Shown here piece by piece: positions 37,100-46,279 of a stretch of DNA of 64,000 nucleotides. The position numbers and the translations under genes are program-made. The notes under the pieces were generated by a model that saw only the letters and a program-made list of their open reading frames with translations, did no database searches and had not been told where the DNA came from. This DNA comes from Ochrobactrum sp. Q0168 (GTDB lineage: Bacteria; Pseudomonadota; Alphaproteobacteria; Rhizobiales; Rhizobiaceae), in the NCBI RefSeq assembly GCF_016427605.1, contig NZ_JAELXQ010000001.1, positions 746,860 through 810,859 of the forward strand, read 5' to 3'. The stretch's first letter is position 1. Each line of letters opens with the position of its first letter.

Positions 37100-38629
37100 T
37101 CAGCCTACCACATCCCACGTCGTCATGCGCTCGCCCGTGGCAGGATCCTTGCCATCCTTGAGCTGCACGCCCTCGGCAAGAAGCGCATCGCGGATGCGAT
37201 CGGCTTCCGCGAAGTTCTTCTCCTTGATCAAGCGCAGGCGTTCGGCAATGCGCGCCTCGATGGCATCCGTATCGACATTCGCCTTGGCGAATACCGGCAC
37301 ATCCTCAGCCGTCACGAAGTGAGAATCGAGCAGCCCCATCAGCGCCATGCCCTCGCCCAGCGTCGCAATATCCTTGTTCTTGAAGGCCTTGCGCAAGGCG
37401 GTGATCGCGACCCAGCTGTTCAGATCGTCGGACAGGGCTTCCGTCACTTCACCAATGGCGGTGAGCTTCTCCGGCGCAACAAACATGGCATCCCGCAGCA
37501 AACCGTACCAGCGGCGCAGTTCGTCAGACGATTCCGCCAGACGCTGTGCCGTCCAGTTGATCGGCTCGCGATAATGGGTTTGCAGCATCGACAGGCGCGC
37601 AGCCAGACCGACCCAGCGATCGCGGATTGCATTGTCATCCCAATCGCCCAGTTGCGGCAGACCGCCATTCAGCACATCGCGAATGGTGATGAAATTACCG
37701 AGCGATTTCGACATTTTCTGCCCTTCGACCTGCAGAAAGCCGTTATGCATCCAGATATTGGCCATCCGCTCGGTGCCGAATGCGCAGCAGGACTGCGCAA
37801 TTTCGTTCTCATGATGCGGGAAGACCAGATCAATGCCGCCGCCGTGAATATCGAAGCGGTTCATTTCCGGATCGTCGCATTTCAGTCCGCCGCCGAACGG
37901 CTCCAAAAGCTTGGCCATCGACATGGCCGAGCATTCGATATGCCAGCCCGGACGGCCAAGCGCCTCAATGCCCGCAGGCGACGGCCAGCCCGGCTCGCCT
38001 TCCTTGGAAGGCTTCCACAGCACAAAATCCATCTCGTCGCGCTTGTAGGAGGCAACGTCCACGCGCGCCCCCGCCAGCATTTCGTCAAGCGAGCGGCGGG
38101 CCAGCGCACCATAGCGCGGACCGCCAAATGTTTTGACGCGCTCGTTCATGGCAGAGGGCGAAAACAGCACATGATCTTCGGCCACATAGGCGACGCCGAT
38201 GGCGACCAGACGGTCGATCATGGCGCGCATTTCGTCCATATGCTCGGTCGCGCGCGGCTGAACGCTCGGCGCCAGATTGCCGAGCGCCGTCACATCGGCC
38301 TGAAACTGTGCATTGGTGCTTTCCGTCACACGACGGATGGCCTCGTTGAAAGGAAGCTGCGGATAATCGCGTGCGGCGCGCGCATTGATCTTGTCGTCAA
38401 CGTCGGTGATGTTGCGCGCATAGGTGACGTGTTCGGCACCGTAAACCTGACGCAACAGCCGAAACAGAATGTCGAAGACGATGACCGGGCGCGCATTGCC
38501 GATATGGGCAAAATCATAGACGGTGGGTCCGCAGACATACATGCGCACATTGTCGGCATCGATGGGGGAAAAATCCTCCTTCGTGCGGGTCAGCGTATTG
38601 TAAAGACGCAATTGCGGCGCATCAGCCAT
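37100..38629 (-). CDS. cysS: Cysteinyl-tRNA synthetase
   Basis: Charges tRNA-Cys. The 509-residue class I synthetase shows the zinc-ligand Cys and HIGH-type motif in [15 protein letters not shown], the zinc-binding GWHIECSAM region, HHENEIAQS and the KMSKSLGNF loop. Length is normal. I chose the ATG at 38629 ([13 protein letters not shown]); an ATG nine bases further up is possible. GFA and cimA follow on the same strand. Confidence 0.97.
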   Translation of the reverse strand: MADAPQLRLYNTLTRTKEDFSPIDADNVRMYVCGPTVYDFAHIGNARPVIVFDILFRLLRQVYGAEHVTYARNITDVDDKINARAARDYPQLPFNEAIRRVTESTNAQFQADVTALGNLAPSVQPRATEHMDEMRAMIDRLVAIGVAYVAEDHVLFSPSAMNERVKTFGGPRYGALARRSLDEMLAGARVDVASYKRDEMDFVLWKPSKEGEPGWPSPAGIEALGRPGWHIECSAMSMAKLLEPFGGGLKCDDPEMNRFDIHGGGIDLVFPHHENEIAQSCCAFGTERMANIWMHNGFLQVEGQKMSKSLGNFITIRDVLNGGLPQLGDWDDNAIRDRWVGLAARLSMLQTHYREPINWTAQRLAESSDELRRWYGLLRDAMFVAPEKLTAIGEVTEALSDDLNSWVAITALRKAFKNKDIATLGEGMALMGLLDSHFVTAEDVPVFAKANVDTDAIEARIAERLRLIKEKNFAEADRIRDALLAEGVQLKDGKDPATGERMTTWDVVG

Positions 38630-39123
38630 TGTAATCATTCCCCAAAATAACCAGCAAAATCCCAGTGAATTCCCAAGTGAATTCAATGCACGACGGATCC
38701 CAGCCATTTGGCCGGGGCGTTATCATCCTGTTTTAGGAAAGGGAGACGAAAACGGCCGGGCCAGCAGGCTGCTAGCCAATAATGATCGCACAAATACAAA
38801 TGTTCGTGGTCGGCGTTTTCATGGCAGCACTTATCCCTGTCCGGCGAACGACAGTCAAGCGCTTTTGCTTGCCAGTGGTTATTTTGCCGGGAAGCTTCAT
38901 CCCACGCCAACGCAGTCGAAGACATCTGCCAAAATGTTGCATTTCTGCAACCCGGACAATCCTTGACGGGCATTAACCGGAATACCGCAAAACCGGCCCC
39001 AAACAGCCTTCATTCGGTCTCAATCCATCACAAAATAGTGAGCATGAATTGCTTAGGCGTAACCGGAGATCGGTTGGTTTCGAGAGCATTCGAAACTGGA
39101 CACTTCGGGGAAAGGAAGTAAAA
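38630..39123. other. 494-base divergent intergenic region, cysS / small ORF
   Basis: No gene of useful length, tRNA or known RNA element is recognised. It contains the GTTGC-N6-GCAAC inverted repeat at 38936-38951 and should hold promoters in both directions. It is long for this gene-dense window, so a small RNA is possible but not supported by any visible structure. Confidence 0.6.
38936..38951. promoter_or_regulatory. Inverted repeat GTTGC-N6-GCAAC, second copy
   Basis: GTTGCATTTCTGCAAC, differing from 11903-11918 only inside the spacer, and with A/T-rich flanks also partly shared (AAAATG to the left). It lies 172 bases before the 56-residue ORF at 39124 and about 306 before cysS. Confidence 0.4.
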
Positions 39124-39294
39124 ATGTCTAAGAGTGAACTGCAACCGCGTCAGGACCGTCTGGTCGACAAGTATCGTGAAATTGGCCCCGCAGCGCTCGT
39201 CGCCGCCTTGATGACGGCAGCAAAGCGCAGCAGCGCTGCCCGCAACGACAATCGTCGTCATTCCATACTGGCCACCAACAAATTCGCCAAGTAA
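39124..39294 (+). CDS. Small basic hypothetical protein, 56 residues
   Basis: A short ORF after a good ribosome-binding site (AAGGAAG, seven bases before the ATG). The product is soluble and basic, with a helix-like middle (GPAALVAALMTAAKR) and an Arg/Asn-rich tail. No family is recognised. The frame is open for 25 codons further up, but the Shine-Dalgarno site fixes the start at 39124. It ends 33 bases from the convergent SRAP gene. Confidence 0.65.
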   Translation: MSKSELQPRQDRLVDKYREIGPAALVAALMTAAKRSSAARNDNRRHSILATNKFAK

Positions 39295-39327
39295 GCGGTA
39301 ACGACCGCAATAAGTCGCACAAAGCGG

Positions 39328-40107
39328 TCAGAACATCGAAAGCTGACCGCCGGAACCGTCTTCCGGTTCCGTTTTGCCCTTGCGCTTTTGTGGCGTTTTT
39401 AGCGCTTCAGTCGTTTCTTCGACGCGCATCTGCAGGTCTGGCGTGGCGTTGCTCACCTTGTTGACCTTGTCCGAGACGGGGATCGCCTCGAAAAAATCCT
39501 CCTGCACCGGGCGCATGATATCGGCCACTTCGCGCGGCAAATAGTGCTTGCAGTCGAGCCAGCGCGCAAAATCCTCCGGCTGCACCACCACCGGCATGCG
39601 CTCGTGGATCGGGCGCAGCAGCGCATTGGCGCTTGTGGTCAATATGCCGCCCGTTTCGATCTGCGATCCGTCGGCACTGCTCCAGGTTTCGATCAGCGCG
39701 CCAAAGGCGACCACGCCGCCATTGCGCGGGCGCACCCAATAGGCCTGCGCCTTGTTCTTCCCCTCCCGACGCCATTCATAAAAGCCGGAAGCTGGAACAA
39801 GCGCGCGGCGATGGTTCAGCGCGGCGCGAAACGAGTTCTTCTCGGCGGCGGTTTCCGACCGGATGTTGAACATCAAAGGCCAGTCATTGGGGTCTTTCAC
39901 CCATGACGGCACGAAACCCCAGCGCACCAGCGTACCGACCCGGTCCGGGCGGTTACTCCCTATAGGCGGAGTTTCTCCCGCAACTATGGTGAGGATCGGC
40001 TGGGTCGGGGCGATATTATAGCGCGGAGGAAAATCCTCCGAGATCATGGCAGCCAGAAAGGTTTCAAGTTCTTCCCGGCTTGCCGTCAATGAAAAGCGTC
40101 CGCACAT
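39328..40107 (-). CDS. SOS response-associated peptidase (SRAP/HMCES, YedK-type)
   Basis: SRAP proteins bind abasic sites in single-stranded DNA and form a stable thiazolidine link through the N-terminal Cys2, protecting the lesion. The 259-residue protein begins MCGRFSL, so Cys2 is exposed once Met1 is removed, and has Asn31 (RYNIAPTQ), the Glu of SGFYEWRREG and the His of HERMPV. The C-terminal ~35 residues are charged and variable. I set the start at the ATG before CGRF (40107). It is divergent from the NUDIX gene. Confidence 0.92.
   Translation of the reverse strand: MCGRFSLTASREELETFLAAMISEDFPPRYNIAPTQPILTIVAGETPPIGSNRPDRVGTLVRWGFVPSWVKDPNDWPLMFNIRSETAAEKNSFRAALNHRRALVPASGFYEWRREGKNKAQAYWVRPRNGGVVAFGALIETWSSADGSQIETGGILTTSANALLRPIHERMPVVVQPEDFARWLDCKHYLPREVADIMRPVQEDFFEAIPVSDKVNKVSNATPDLQMRVEETTEALKTPQKRKGKTEPEDGSGGQLSMF
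39351..39375 (+). terminator. Possible terminator of the 56-residue ORF, inside the SRAP 3' end
   Basis: CGGAACCG/CGGTTCCG (39351-39358 with 39364-39371), loop TCTTC, then TTTT on the plus strand. It lies within coding sequence of the convergent gene. Confidence 0.4.
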
Positions 40108-40190
40108 GGCGGCCATGTTCAGGTTTTTGTGCGGGTGGTCAAGACTGGTTTGCGATTGCCAAATCGCTGCAAGCCGATCATAGCTATTCC

Positions 40191-40634
40191 ATGCCCACGA
40201 TCCCCGTCATTCCCGTTCCGCTTCATGTTCATGGCGTTTCGCTGATCTGCCGTCGCGAAAGCCGCTTTCTGCTGGTTGAGCGCGGCAAGGAACCGTGGAA
40301 AGGCTGGCTGGCTTTTCCAGGCGGTGGCATCGAGACAGGCGAGACGCCGGAACAGGCGGCCATTCGCGAGCTTAAGGAAGAAACCGCGCTCGATGTCAGC
40401 GCCCTCTCCCATGTCATCACCGTGGATCTCGCATTGGAGGGCAAGGCTTATGAGAAGAGCTATTTCCTCTCCGTCTTTCGCGCGCTGGATATTTCAGGGC
40501 AAGAACAGCCCGGCGATGACGCCGCGGCCATCCACTGGCTGACAATTGAAGAAATGATCCATGCCCGCGTGACAGACAGCACGCTCGACGTTGCCCGCTC
40601 CGTTGCGGAAAGCGAAGATGGCTTGGGATATTAA
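40191..40634 (+). CDS. NUDIX hydrolase
   Basis: A 147-residue NUDIX protein with the full box from GGGIETGE through AAIRELKEETAL (about residues 44-66), holding the metal-binding Glu residues. Such enzymes cleave nucleoside diphosphates linked to another group; the substrate (for example ADP-ribose, oxidised nucleotides or NADH) cannot be told. I chose the ATG at 40191 (MPTIPVIPV); an earlier in-frame ATG at 40080 lies within the divergent SRAP gene. The two start 83 bases apart. Confidence 0.9.
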   Translation: MPTIPVIPVPLHVHGVSLICRRESRFLLVERGKEPWKGWLAFPGGGIETGETPEQAAIRELKEETALDVSALSHVITVDLALEGKAYEKSYFLSVFRALDISGQEQPGDDAAAIHWLTIEEMIHARVTDSTLDVARSVAESEDGLGY

Positions 40635-40723
40635 TCGGCCCGCGTTCGATCCTGTTTGACAATCTGCCTTGAAGCAGCCCCTATTTCACGCAACAAGTGC
40701 ATTTCATGTGAGAGGGTTTCCGA

Positions 40724-41095
40724 TTGAAAGGCATGAAACTGTTCCGGTTCGCATTGTTGATGTGGGCAGGCGCAGCCGGTCCGGCTTTTGCGCAGGATGC
40801 GCCCTATGAGGGCAAGATGTTGCGGCTTGCCGAGGTTCTCGGTTCGCTGCACTATCTGCGCAACCTATGCGGAGAAGCAGGCAGCGAATGGCGCGACCGT
40901 ATGGATGCGATCATTGCCGCCGAAAAGCCGTCGGAAGGCGAAAGGGTGAGGATCGTTTCGAGCTTCAACCACGGATATCGCGTCTTCAGCGACAATTATA
41001 CCCGCTGCACCCCTTCCGCCCTTGCGGCGATAGACCGCTATATGAAGGAAGGCGAAGGCTTGTCGAACGAGATCATCTCGCGCTATGGAAATTAA
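40724..41095 (+). CDS. TIGR02301 family secreted protein
   Basis: About 120 residues with a signal peptide (hydrophobic about 6-22, cut after Ala-Phe-Ala) and two Cys (NLCGEAG, RCTPS) in the mature part. It resembles the TIGR02301 family of alphaproteobacteria, of unknown function. The start codon is in doubt: GAGAGGG is seven bases before a TTG at 40724, whereas the ATG at 40733 is 16 bases away, so TTG is the better start. Confidence 0.75.
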   Translation: MKGMKLFRFALLMWAGAAGPAFAQDAPYEGKMLRLAEVLGSLHYLRNLCGEAGSEWRDRMDAIIAAEKPSEGERVRIVSSFNHGYRVFSDNYTRCTPSALAAIDRYMKEGEGLSNEIISRYGN

Positions 41096-41252
41096 CCAAT
41101 CATACACTCTTATGCGGATTGCGGAGAATAGTCTCATTTAAATCCGGTATAATCTGTTAACACTGTCTTAAGAAGGCAGGCAGGCCGCAAATGGATCGGG
41201 CTCCCGCAACACGGTGAGACATCCGCAAAACGGCAGAAAGGCGAAAGCCAGG

Positions 41253-41519
41253 ATGAAATCTATGGAACATGCACCGACCGATCTGGACGAGATGATCGCC
41301 CGCGAGAAGAAACTCGTGGCGATCGAGTATCACAACGAAGCCTGGGCGGACGGTATTTCCGAAGGCATCGAGCCTGAAATCCTCGCCGAAGCCGCTTTCA
41401 CAACCGCGCTGACGGAACTGATCCGTGAGGCTGGCGATGATTGTGCTCTTGAACTCATTGAAAAGATGCGCGAGCAGATCGAAGCTGGCGCTTTCCTGCC
41501 AGCGCGCATCCTGCAATAG
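41253..41519 (+). CDS. Small acidic hypothetical protein
   Basis: An 88-residue soluble acidic protein, mostly helical by appearance (EILAEAAFTTALTELIREAG). No named family is recognised; it looks like a conserved Rhizobiales protein, which is inference. Two starts compete: ATG 41253 and ATG 41262. AGGA lies eight bases before the second, so the true product may be 85 residues. Confidence 0.65.
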   Translation: MKSMEHAPTDLDEMIAREKKLVAIEYHNEAWADGISEGIEPEILAEAAFTTALTELIREAGDDCALELIEKMREQIEAGAFLPARILQ

Positions 41520-41589
41520 CCAAGCCATAACGCTGCCGGTCGCGGGGCAAGAACCGGCCGTTCCCCACAGTCGTCCTCCGACAACACCG

Positions 41590-42309
41590 ATGCATCCTGC
41601 ACTCTGGAATTTCGTCCGACCGCTCGCGCTTGTCGCTGGCATGATGCACTGCTCTCTGCCAGCATTTGCAGCAGCGGACCAGTTGGCGCTTGTAGATCGG
41701 TCCGAATTTCTGACCCTGCCCGCCTATCGCACCGCACCGGATGAGCATCCGGTCTCGTCGCCGATCCCGCTTCCCAATGCGTTGCCGCACCGGGTGCCAT
41801 CTGCAACGCCGCAAAATACGCCTGCGCCCGCTGCCAAGCCGATGCCGGTAGTACTGCGTGATTTGGACAAGCTGCCGCAGCCTGTCCGGCAAATGCGCGA
41901 GAAAATGCTCGCGGCTGCACAATCCGGCGACATCGAGCAATTGCGCTCGCTTCTGGGCGAAGCCGACAACAGCACGCAGCTTTCTCTCGAAGACCATGAA
42001 GAAGATGTCATCGAATTTCTGAAATCGCTCGCGGGCGATGCGGAAGGCCGCGAAATCCTCGCCATCATCGCCGACCTGCTCGGTACGGGCTATGTGCATA
42101 TGAATGCCGGGACGGATGACGAGGTCTATGTCTGGCCCTATTTCTACGCCATGCCGCTAGACAGGCTGACGCCATCGCAGACTGTCGAGCTGTTTCAGAT
42201 CGTCACCGCCAGCGACTTCGAAGACATGAAAAAGGCGGGCGGCTATATTTTCTACAGCATCGGCATCGCACCCGATGGAAGCTGGCGCTTTTTCACCGCC
42301 GGAGAGTAA
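41590..42309 (+). CDS. Secreted protein of unknown function
   Basis: A 239-residue protein with a signal peptide (hydrophobic about 9-24, cut near Ala-Phe-Ala-Ala), a Pro/Ala-rich linker at about residues 55-85, and a C-terminal globular domain with YVWPYFYAMPLDRLTP and GGYIFYSIGIAPDGSWRFF near the end. I do not recognise a named family with certainty. It ends next to the convergent GlxA gene (stops adjacent). The ATG at 41590 fits the signal peptide; the frame is open further upstream. Confidence 0.75.
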   Translation: MHPALWNFVRPLALVAGMMHCSLPAFAAADQLALVDRSEFLTLPAYRTAPDEHPVSSPIPLPNALPHRVPSATPQNTPAPAAKPMPVVLRDLDKLPQPVRQMREKMLAAAQSGDIEQLRSLLGEADNSTQLSLEDHEEDVIEFLKSLAGDAEGREILAIIADLLGTGYVHMNAGTDDEVYVWPYFYAMPLDRLTPSQTVELFQIVTASDFEDMKKAGGYIFYSIGIAPDGSWRFFTAGE

Positions 42310-43314
42310 TCACCCCGCTGCCCCGCGTGCGCGGCTTGGCGGCTGGTCATAGATACGCTGCCAGGCACGGCGAAACTGCCGCGCCGAGGCGAAGCCCGAT
42401 CTTTCGGCGACATTCTCAATATCAAGACCCGAATTGAGCAGCATTTCACGGGCCAAACCGACTTTCAGCCGATTGACATAATCGGTCACGCTCATGCCCG
42501 TATGTTCGTTGAACAGCCGGGAGAGATTGCGCGGGCTCGCGCCGCTGACATCGGCCAGCCTCTCGACAGGCCAGGCCCCAGCCGGGTCTGCCGCAATGGC
42601 GTCCTGCGCGCGATGCACGACGGGGTTCATGTGATTGCGCCCTTCCAGCCAGGGCGAAAGTTGCGGATCGCCGCCGCTGCGTCTGAGATAAACGACCAGA
42701 TAGCGCGCCACCGACAAGGCGACTGCGTGGCTGGTGGAATCGGCCACGATTTGCAGCATCAGGTCGATCCCGGCGGTGATACCCGCACTGGTCAGCCGTT
42801 CGCCATCTTCCACAAATAGCCGGTTCTGCAGCACTTTTGCGGTGGGAGCCGACTTTTCCAGTTCTGCGATGGCCAGATGATGCGTCGTGCAGACATAGCC
42901 ATCAAGCAGCCCCGCGCGCGCCGCCAGCAAGGCGCCGGAGCAGATCGTGACCAGCCGGATACCGGGGCAGACGACACGCTTCAGCCAGTTGATAATTTCG
43001 TTCTCGAAGACGGCGTCTTCATCGCGGCTGGCAACCGGCCCGCCAAGCGGCATATCCGCGGAACCGGATACAATCACCAGCGAACCCTGCGGCACGGCAT
43101 CCGGCAGCGGGCCGACGCCCGTTACCGCCAGACCGATGGAACTGTGCACCGTGCCAAGCGGCCCGACATAATGCACAGCAAATTCGACCTTGTTCTGGTC
43201 GAGATTAGCCTTGCGCAACACCTCAAGCGGTCCTGCCACGTCCAGCAAAAGCAGACGTGGCGGAACGATGACATAGACGGGAATGATTTGCTTGCCGTCT
43301 GTCGATTGGGTCAT
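42310..43314 (-). CDS. GlxA-type transcriptional regulator (DJ-1/PfpI plus AraC HTH)
   Basis: A 334-residue regulator. Residues about 10-190 are a DJ-1/PfpI amidase-like domain with the elbow Cys in TICSGALLAARAG; residues about 225-330 are an AraC DNA-binding domain with two helix-turn-helix parts (VERLADVSGASPRNLSRLF, VAERSGFASARQFRRAW). Members often control catabolism of quaternary amines or amino acids. It overlaps the cysteine hydrolase gene by four bases (ATGA) and may regulate that unit. Confidence 0.9.
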   Translation of the reverse strand: MTQSTDGKQIIPVYVIVPPRLLLLDVAGPLEVLRKANLDQNKVEFAVHYVGPLGTVHSSIGLAVTGVGPLPDAVPQGSLVIVSGSADMPLGGPVASRDEDAVFENEIINWLKRVVCPGIRLVTICSGALLAARAGLLDGYVCTTHHLAIAELEKSAPTAKVLQNRLFVEDGERLTSAGITAGIDLMLQIVADSTSHAVALSVARYLVVYLRRSGGDPQLSPWLEGRNHMNPVVHRAQDAIAADPAGAWPVERLADVSGASPRNLSRLFNEHTGMSVTDYVNRLKVGLAREMLLNSGLDIENVAERSGFASARQFRRAWQRIYDQPPSRARGAAG

Positions 43315-43877
43315 GCGGCCTTCCGTTCTTGATGTCCCGCCAGCGCTTCTTCCACCGTGGCGATACGGGCGAAGCGATTGGCCAGCACAAGTTCCGTGCG
43401 CGCCCGAATCTCAGCGGCGCTCCATTCGCGGCCCGCCGCATCGGTCATCGGAAAGGTCAGAGTCGCCTCGCTGACGTAATCGACCGCATAGCCAAGATCC
43501 GATGCCTGACGTGTAGTGGTTTCGCAGCACTGTTCCGTGCGGATGCCGGAAACGATCACGCGACGAATCCCATTCTCAACCAGCCAGACATTCAGTCCGG
43601 TGCCGACCAGCGCACTATGGCGACGCTTGCGAAACACCACATCCGGCGTGAAGGAGAGCGGCGCCAGCGTGCGGACATAGCCTGACGCTTCGGCGAAGTT
43701 GCCGCTATCTTCCGTATGGAAAATCTGAACAACCGGAATGCCCGCCTGCTTTGCGCCATCGATCAGCTTTTGCTGGCGCTCGATATAGGCGGCCACATCG
43801 GCATCGCGGTAGTAAGGCTGGTGACGGAAGGATTCCTGCGCGTCGATGACAAGCAGAACGGTATCTTGAGCGGACAT
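43311..43877 (-). CDS. Isochorismatase-family cysteine hydrolase
   Basis: A 188-residue alpha/beta hydrolase of the isochorismatase/nicotinamidase superfamily. It shows the catalytic Asp in LLVIDAQESF, the Lys in KRRHSAL, and the nucleophile Cys in GIRTEQCCETTTR. Members hydrolyse amides such as nicotinamide, ureidoacrylate or carbamoyl compounds; the substrate is open. Start at ATG 43877. It overlaps the GlxA-type regulator by four bases. Confidence 0.88.
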   Translation of the reverse strand: MSAQDTVLLVIDAQESFRHQPYYRDADVAAYIERQQKLIDGAKQAGIPVVQIFHTEDSGNFAEASGYVRTLAPLSFTPDVVFRKRRHSALVGTGLNVWLVENGIRRVIVSGIRTEQCCETTTRQASDLGYAVDYVSEATLTFPMTDAAGREWSAAEIRARTELVLANRFARIATVEEALAGHQERKAA

Positions 43878-43965
43878 TTTTGTTCTCCTACAGTGTGAAT
43901 ATAGGAGAGAATTTACGCCGTACAGACAGGATCGAAAGATAGATGCCGGACAAAGATGGGACAAA

Positions 43966-43991
43966 TCACGCCATTCATCTAAATGGCGTGA
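43966..43991 (-). terminator. Hairpin after pyrC
   Basis: A 10-bp stem (43966-43975 with 43982-43991), loop CATCTA, just after the pyrC stop on the minus strand, followed by TTTGT. A weak but likely terminator. Confidence 0.5.
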
Positions 43992-43998
43992 ACAACCA

Positions 43999-45333
43999 TT
44001 ATCCGCGCGGCAGAGCCTCGATGAATTCGACCGGCTCGCCCCGATGCGGGTTCACGATTTCGGCGTCCCACATCACCTTGATACCGCGAATGATCGTCCC
44101 GACCGGCCAGCCGGTGACGGTCTTGCCGTGGTAAGGCGTCCAGCCAGCCTTTGAACCCGCCTGCTCATGGGCGATGGTTTCGCGGCGCTTCATGTCCACA
44201 ATGGTCAGATCGGCATCGTAGCCCACAGCAATGCGACCCTTGCGCGACATGCCGAAAATGCGGTTCGGGCCGTGGCTCGACAGATCGACGAAGCGCTCCA
44301 GCGACAGTTTGCCCGCATTCACATGGTCGAGCATGATCGGCACCAGCGTCTGCACGCCAGTCATGCCGGATGGCGAAGCCGGGTAAGGCTTCTGCTTTTC
44401 TTCCAGCGTATGCGGCGCGTGATCGGAGCCAAGCACGTCAACAATACCCTGATCAATACCCTTCCAGACACCATCGCGATGGCGCTTGTCGCGCACCGGC
44501 GGGTTCATCTGGATGAGATTGCCCAGCGTCTTGTAGTCATCGGCGCAAAGCGTCAGGTGATGCGGCGTCGCTTCGCAAGTCGCAACATCCTTATGCGCTT
44601 GCAGAAAGTCGATTTCCTCAGCGGTGGAGATGTGCAGCACATGTATACGCGCGCCGGTTTCATGGGCAATGCGCACCAGACGTTCGGTGCATTGCAGCGC
44701 GGCAACCTCGTCGCGCCAGACCGGATGGCTGGACGGGTCGCCCTCAACGCGCAGACCCTCCCGCTGCTTGAGGCGGAATTCGTCTTCCGAATGGAAGGCA
44801 GCGCGGCGGCGCGTGTTCTTCAGAATGGAGCGAACGCCTTCATCGTCTTCAACCAGCAGATCGCCGGTCGAGGAACCCATGAACACCTTGATGCCTGCGG
44901 CGCCCGGAAGGCGCTCCAGTTCGGCAACGTCCTTTGCATTGTCGCGTGTGCCGCCGACCCAGAAGGCGAAATCGCAATGCATGCGATGGCGTCCGCGACG
45001 AATTTTGTCTTCCAGCGTTTCGACGGTCGTGGTCAGTGGTTTGGTGTTCGGCATTTCGAAAACCGCAGTCACCCCGCCCAGCACGGCAGCGCGGGAGCCC
45101 GTTTCCAGATCTTCCTTATGCTCAAGGCCCGGCTCGCGGAAATGAACCTGACTATCCACGACCCCCGGCAGAATGTGCAGGCCGGTGCAGTCGATCACTT
45201 CGCCCGCCGAAGCCTGCCCCAGAGAGCCGATAGCAGCGATGCGCCCGTTGCGAATACCGATATCGCGCTGCCCGGTGCCATCATGATTGACGAGGGTTGC
45301 GCCTTTCAGAATCGTGTCGAACGTCTCGGCCAT
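43999..45333 (-). CDS. pyrC: Dihydroorotase (class I type)
   Basis: Closes carbamoyl-aspartate to dihydroorotate, step three of pyrimidine synthesis. The 444-residue amidohydrolase has the metal-binding DSQVHFREPG, the His-containing HVLHIST segment, TPHHLTL, and GSDHAPHT with the late Asp. The length and form match class I dihydroorotases. It is monocistronic here; pyrE lies at 56954 in the same window but in another unit. It is divergent from ygfZ. Confidence 0.94.
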   Translation of the reverse strand: MAETFDTILKGATLVNHDGTGQRDIGIRNGRIAAIGSLGQASAGEVIDCTGLHILPGVVDSQVHFREPGLEHKEDLETGSRAAVLGGVTAVFEMPNTKPLTTTVETLEDKIRRGRHRMHCDFAFWVGGTRDNAKDVAELERLPGAAGIKVFMGSSTGDLLVEDDEGVRSILKNTRRRAAFHSEDEFRLKQREGLRVEGDPSSHPVWRDEVAALQCTERLVRIAHETGARIHVLHISTAEEIDFLQAHKDVATCEATPHHLTLCADDYKTLGNLIQMNPPVRDKRHRDGVWKGIDQGIVDVLGSDHAPHTLEEKQKPYPASPSGMTGVQTLVPIMLDHVNAGKLSLERFVDLSSHGPNRIFGMSRKGRIAVGYDADLTIVDMKRRETIAHEQAGSKAGWTPYHGKTVTGWPVGTIIRGIKVMWDAEIVNPHRGEPVEFIEALPRG

Positions 45334-45415
45334 TGTGCTCTCCTACGCTGCTGGGACTTGCGAGCCTTTCCAATGGGGATTACGTAACGAAGGCGCGAAA
45401 CGCAAGGAAGAAGCG

Positions 45416-46279
45416 ATGACAACGGCAGCCGAAACGATCAATCTTTCCAACAGGGCACTGGTTCACATCACCGGCGAAGACGCGGAAAAGTTTTTGCAGG
45501 CCGTGATCACGACCAATCTCGACAAGCTCGGCCCGGACGAAGCCAAACCGGGTGCGCTGCTGACGCCGCAGGGGAAAATCCTGTTCGATTTCCTCGTCTC
45601 GCGTATTGAAAACGGCCTGCGCTTCGACATGCCCGCAAGCATCGCAGCTGATTTCTGCAAGCGCATGACGTTCTATCGCCTGCGCGCCAAAGCGGAAATT
45701 ACACAATTGCCGGAATCACTTGTCAGCGTTTCCTGGCAAACTGATTCCGCTCCTTCACAAGATGATCCAACCAAGCGCGATTCCCGTTTTCCAGCTGAGC
45801 TGAACGTGCTTCGCACCTATGGCAAAGCCGGTGGAAATGCCGATGCCTCGGCATGGACGAAGCTGCGCGCCGAATATGGCATCGCGGAAGGCGAAGCCGA
45901 TTTTGCCTATAGCGATGTGTTTCCGCATGACGTGAATTTCGACCAGACCGGCGGTGTGACCTTCCCGAAGGGATGCTTCATCGGGCAGGAAGTCGTGTCC
46001 CGCATGCAGCATCGCGGCACGCCGCGACGCCGTGTTCTGGTCGTCAAAGCGGAAGGCAATCTGCCGCCGCTCGGCACACCCATTACGGCAGAGGGACGCG
46101 AGGTCGGCAATCTCGGCAGTTCCGCAGGAGGTGTCGGCATCGCGCTTGTGCGCATCGATCGTGTCAAGGATGCAATGGATGCGGGCACGCCGCTTCTCGC
46201 TGGCGAAACGCCGCTTGAACTAAGCCTGCCGCCGCATGTCCGGTTCGGCCTCCCCGAACCCGAAGCAGGCAACGCCTGA
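45416..46279 (+). CDS. ygfZ: YgfZ/IBA57-type folate-binding protein
   Basis: A 287-residue GcvT-like protein. It carries the YgfZ signature around Lys-Gly-Cys (FPKGCFIGQEVVSRMQHRG). YgfZ binds folate and helps maintain iron-sulfur enzymes under oxidative stress. GGAAG precedes the ATG at 45416. Its stop overlaps the next gene's start by one base (TGATG), so it heads a coupled three-gene unit with the HD hydrolase and the tyrosine phosphatase. Confidence 0.92.
   Translation: MTTAAETINLSNRALVHITGEDAEKFLQAVITTNLDKLGPDEAKPGALLTPQGKILFDFLVSRIENGLRFDMPASIAADFCKRMTFYRLRAKAEITQLPESLVSVSWQTDSAPSQDDPTKRDSRFPAELNVLRTYGKAGGNADASAWTKLRAEYGIAEGEADFAYSDVFPHDVNFDQTGGVTFPKGCFIGQEVVSRMQHRGTPRRRVLVVKAEGNLPPLGTPITAEGREVGNLGSSAGGVGIALVRIDRVKDAMDAGTPLLAGETPLELSLPPHVRFGLPEPEAGNA

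Noticed and set aside
38630-39123. Possible tRNA or small RNA in the long cysS upstream gap
   Set aside because: No cloverleaf, T-loop or strong terminator-ended structure could be found by eye.
40108-40190. LexA (SOS) box in the SRAP/NUDIX divergent gap
   Set aside because: A GTTC is present but no second GTTC at the seven-base spacing used by alphaproteobacterial LexA.
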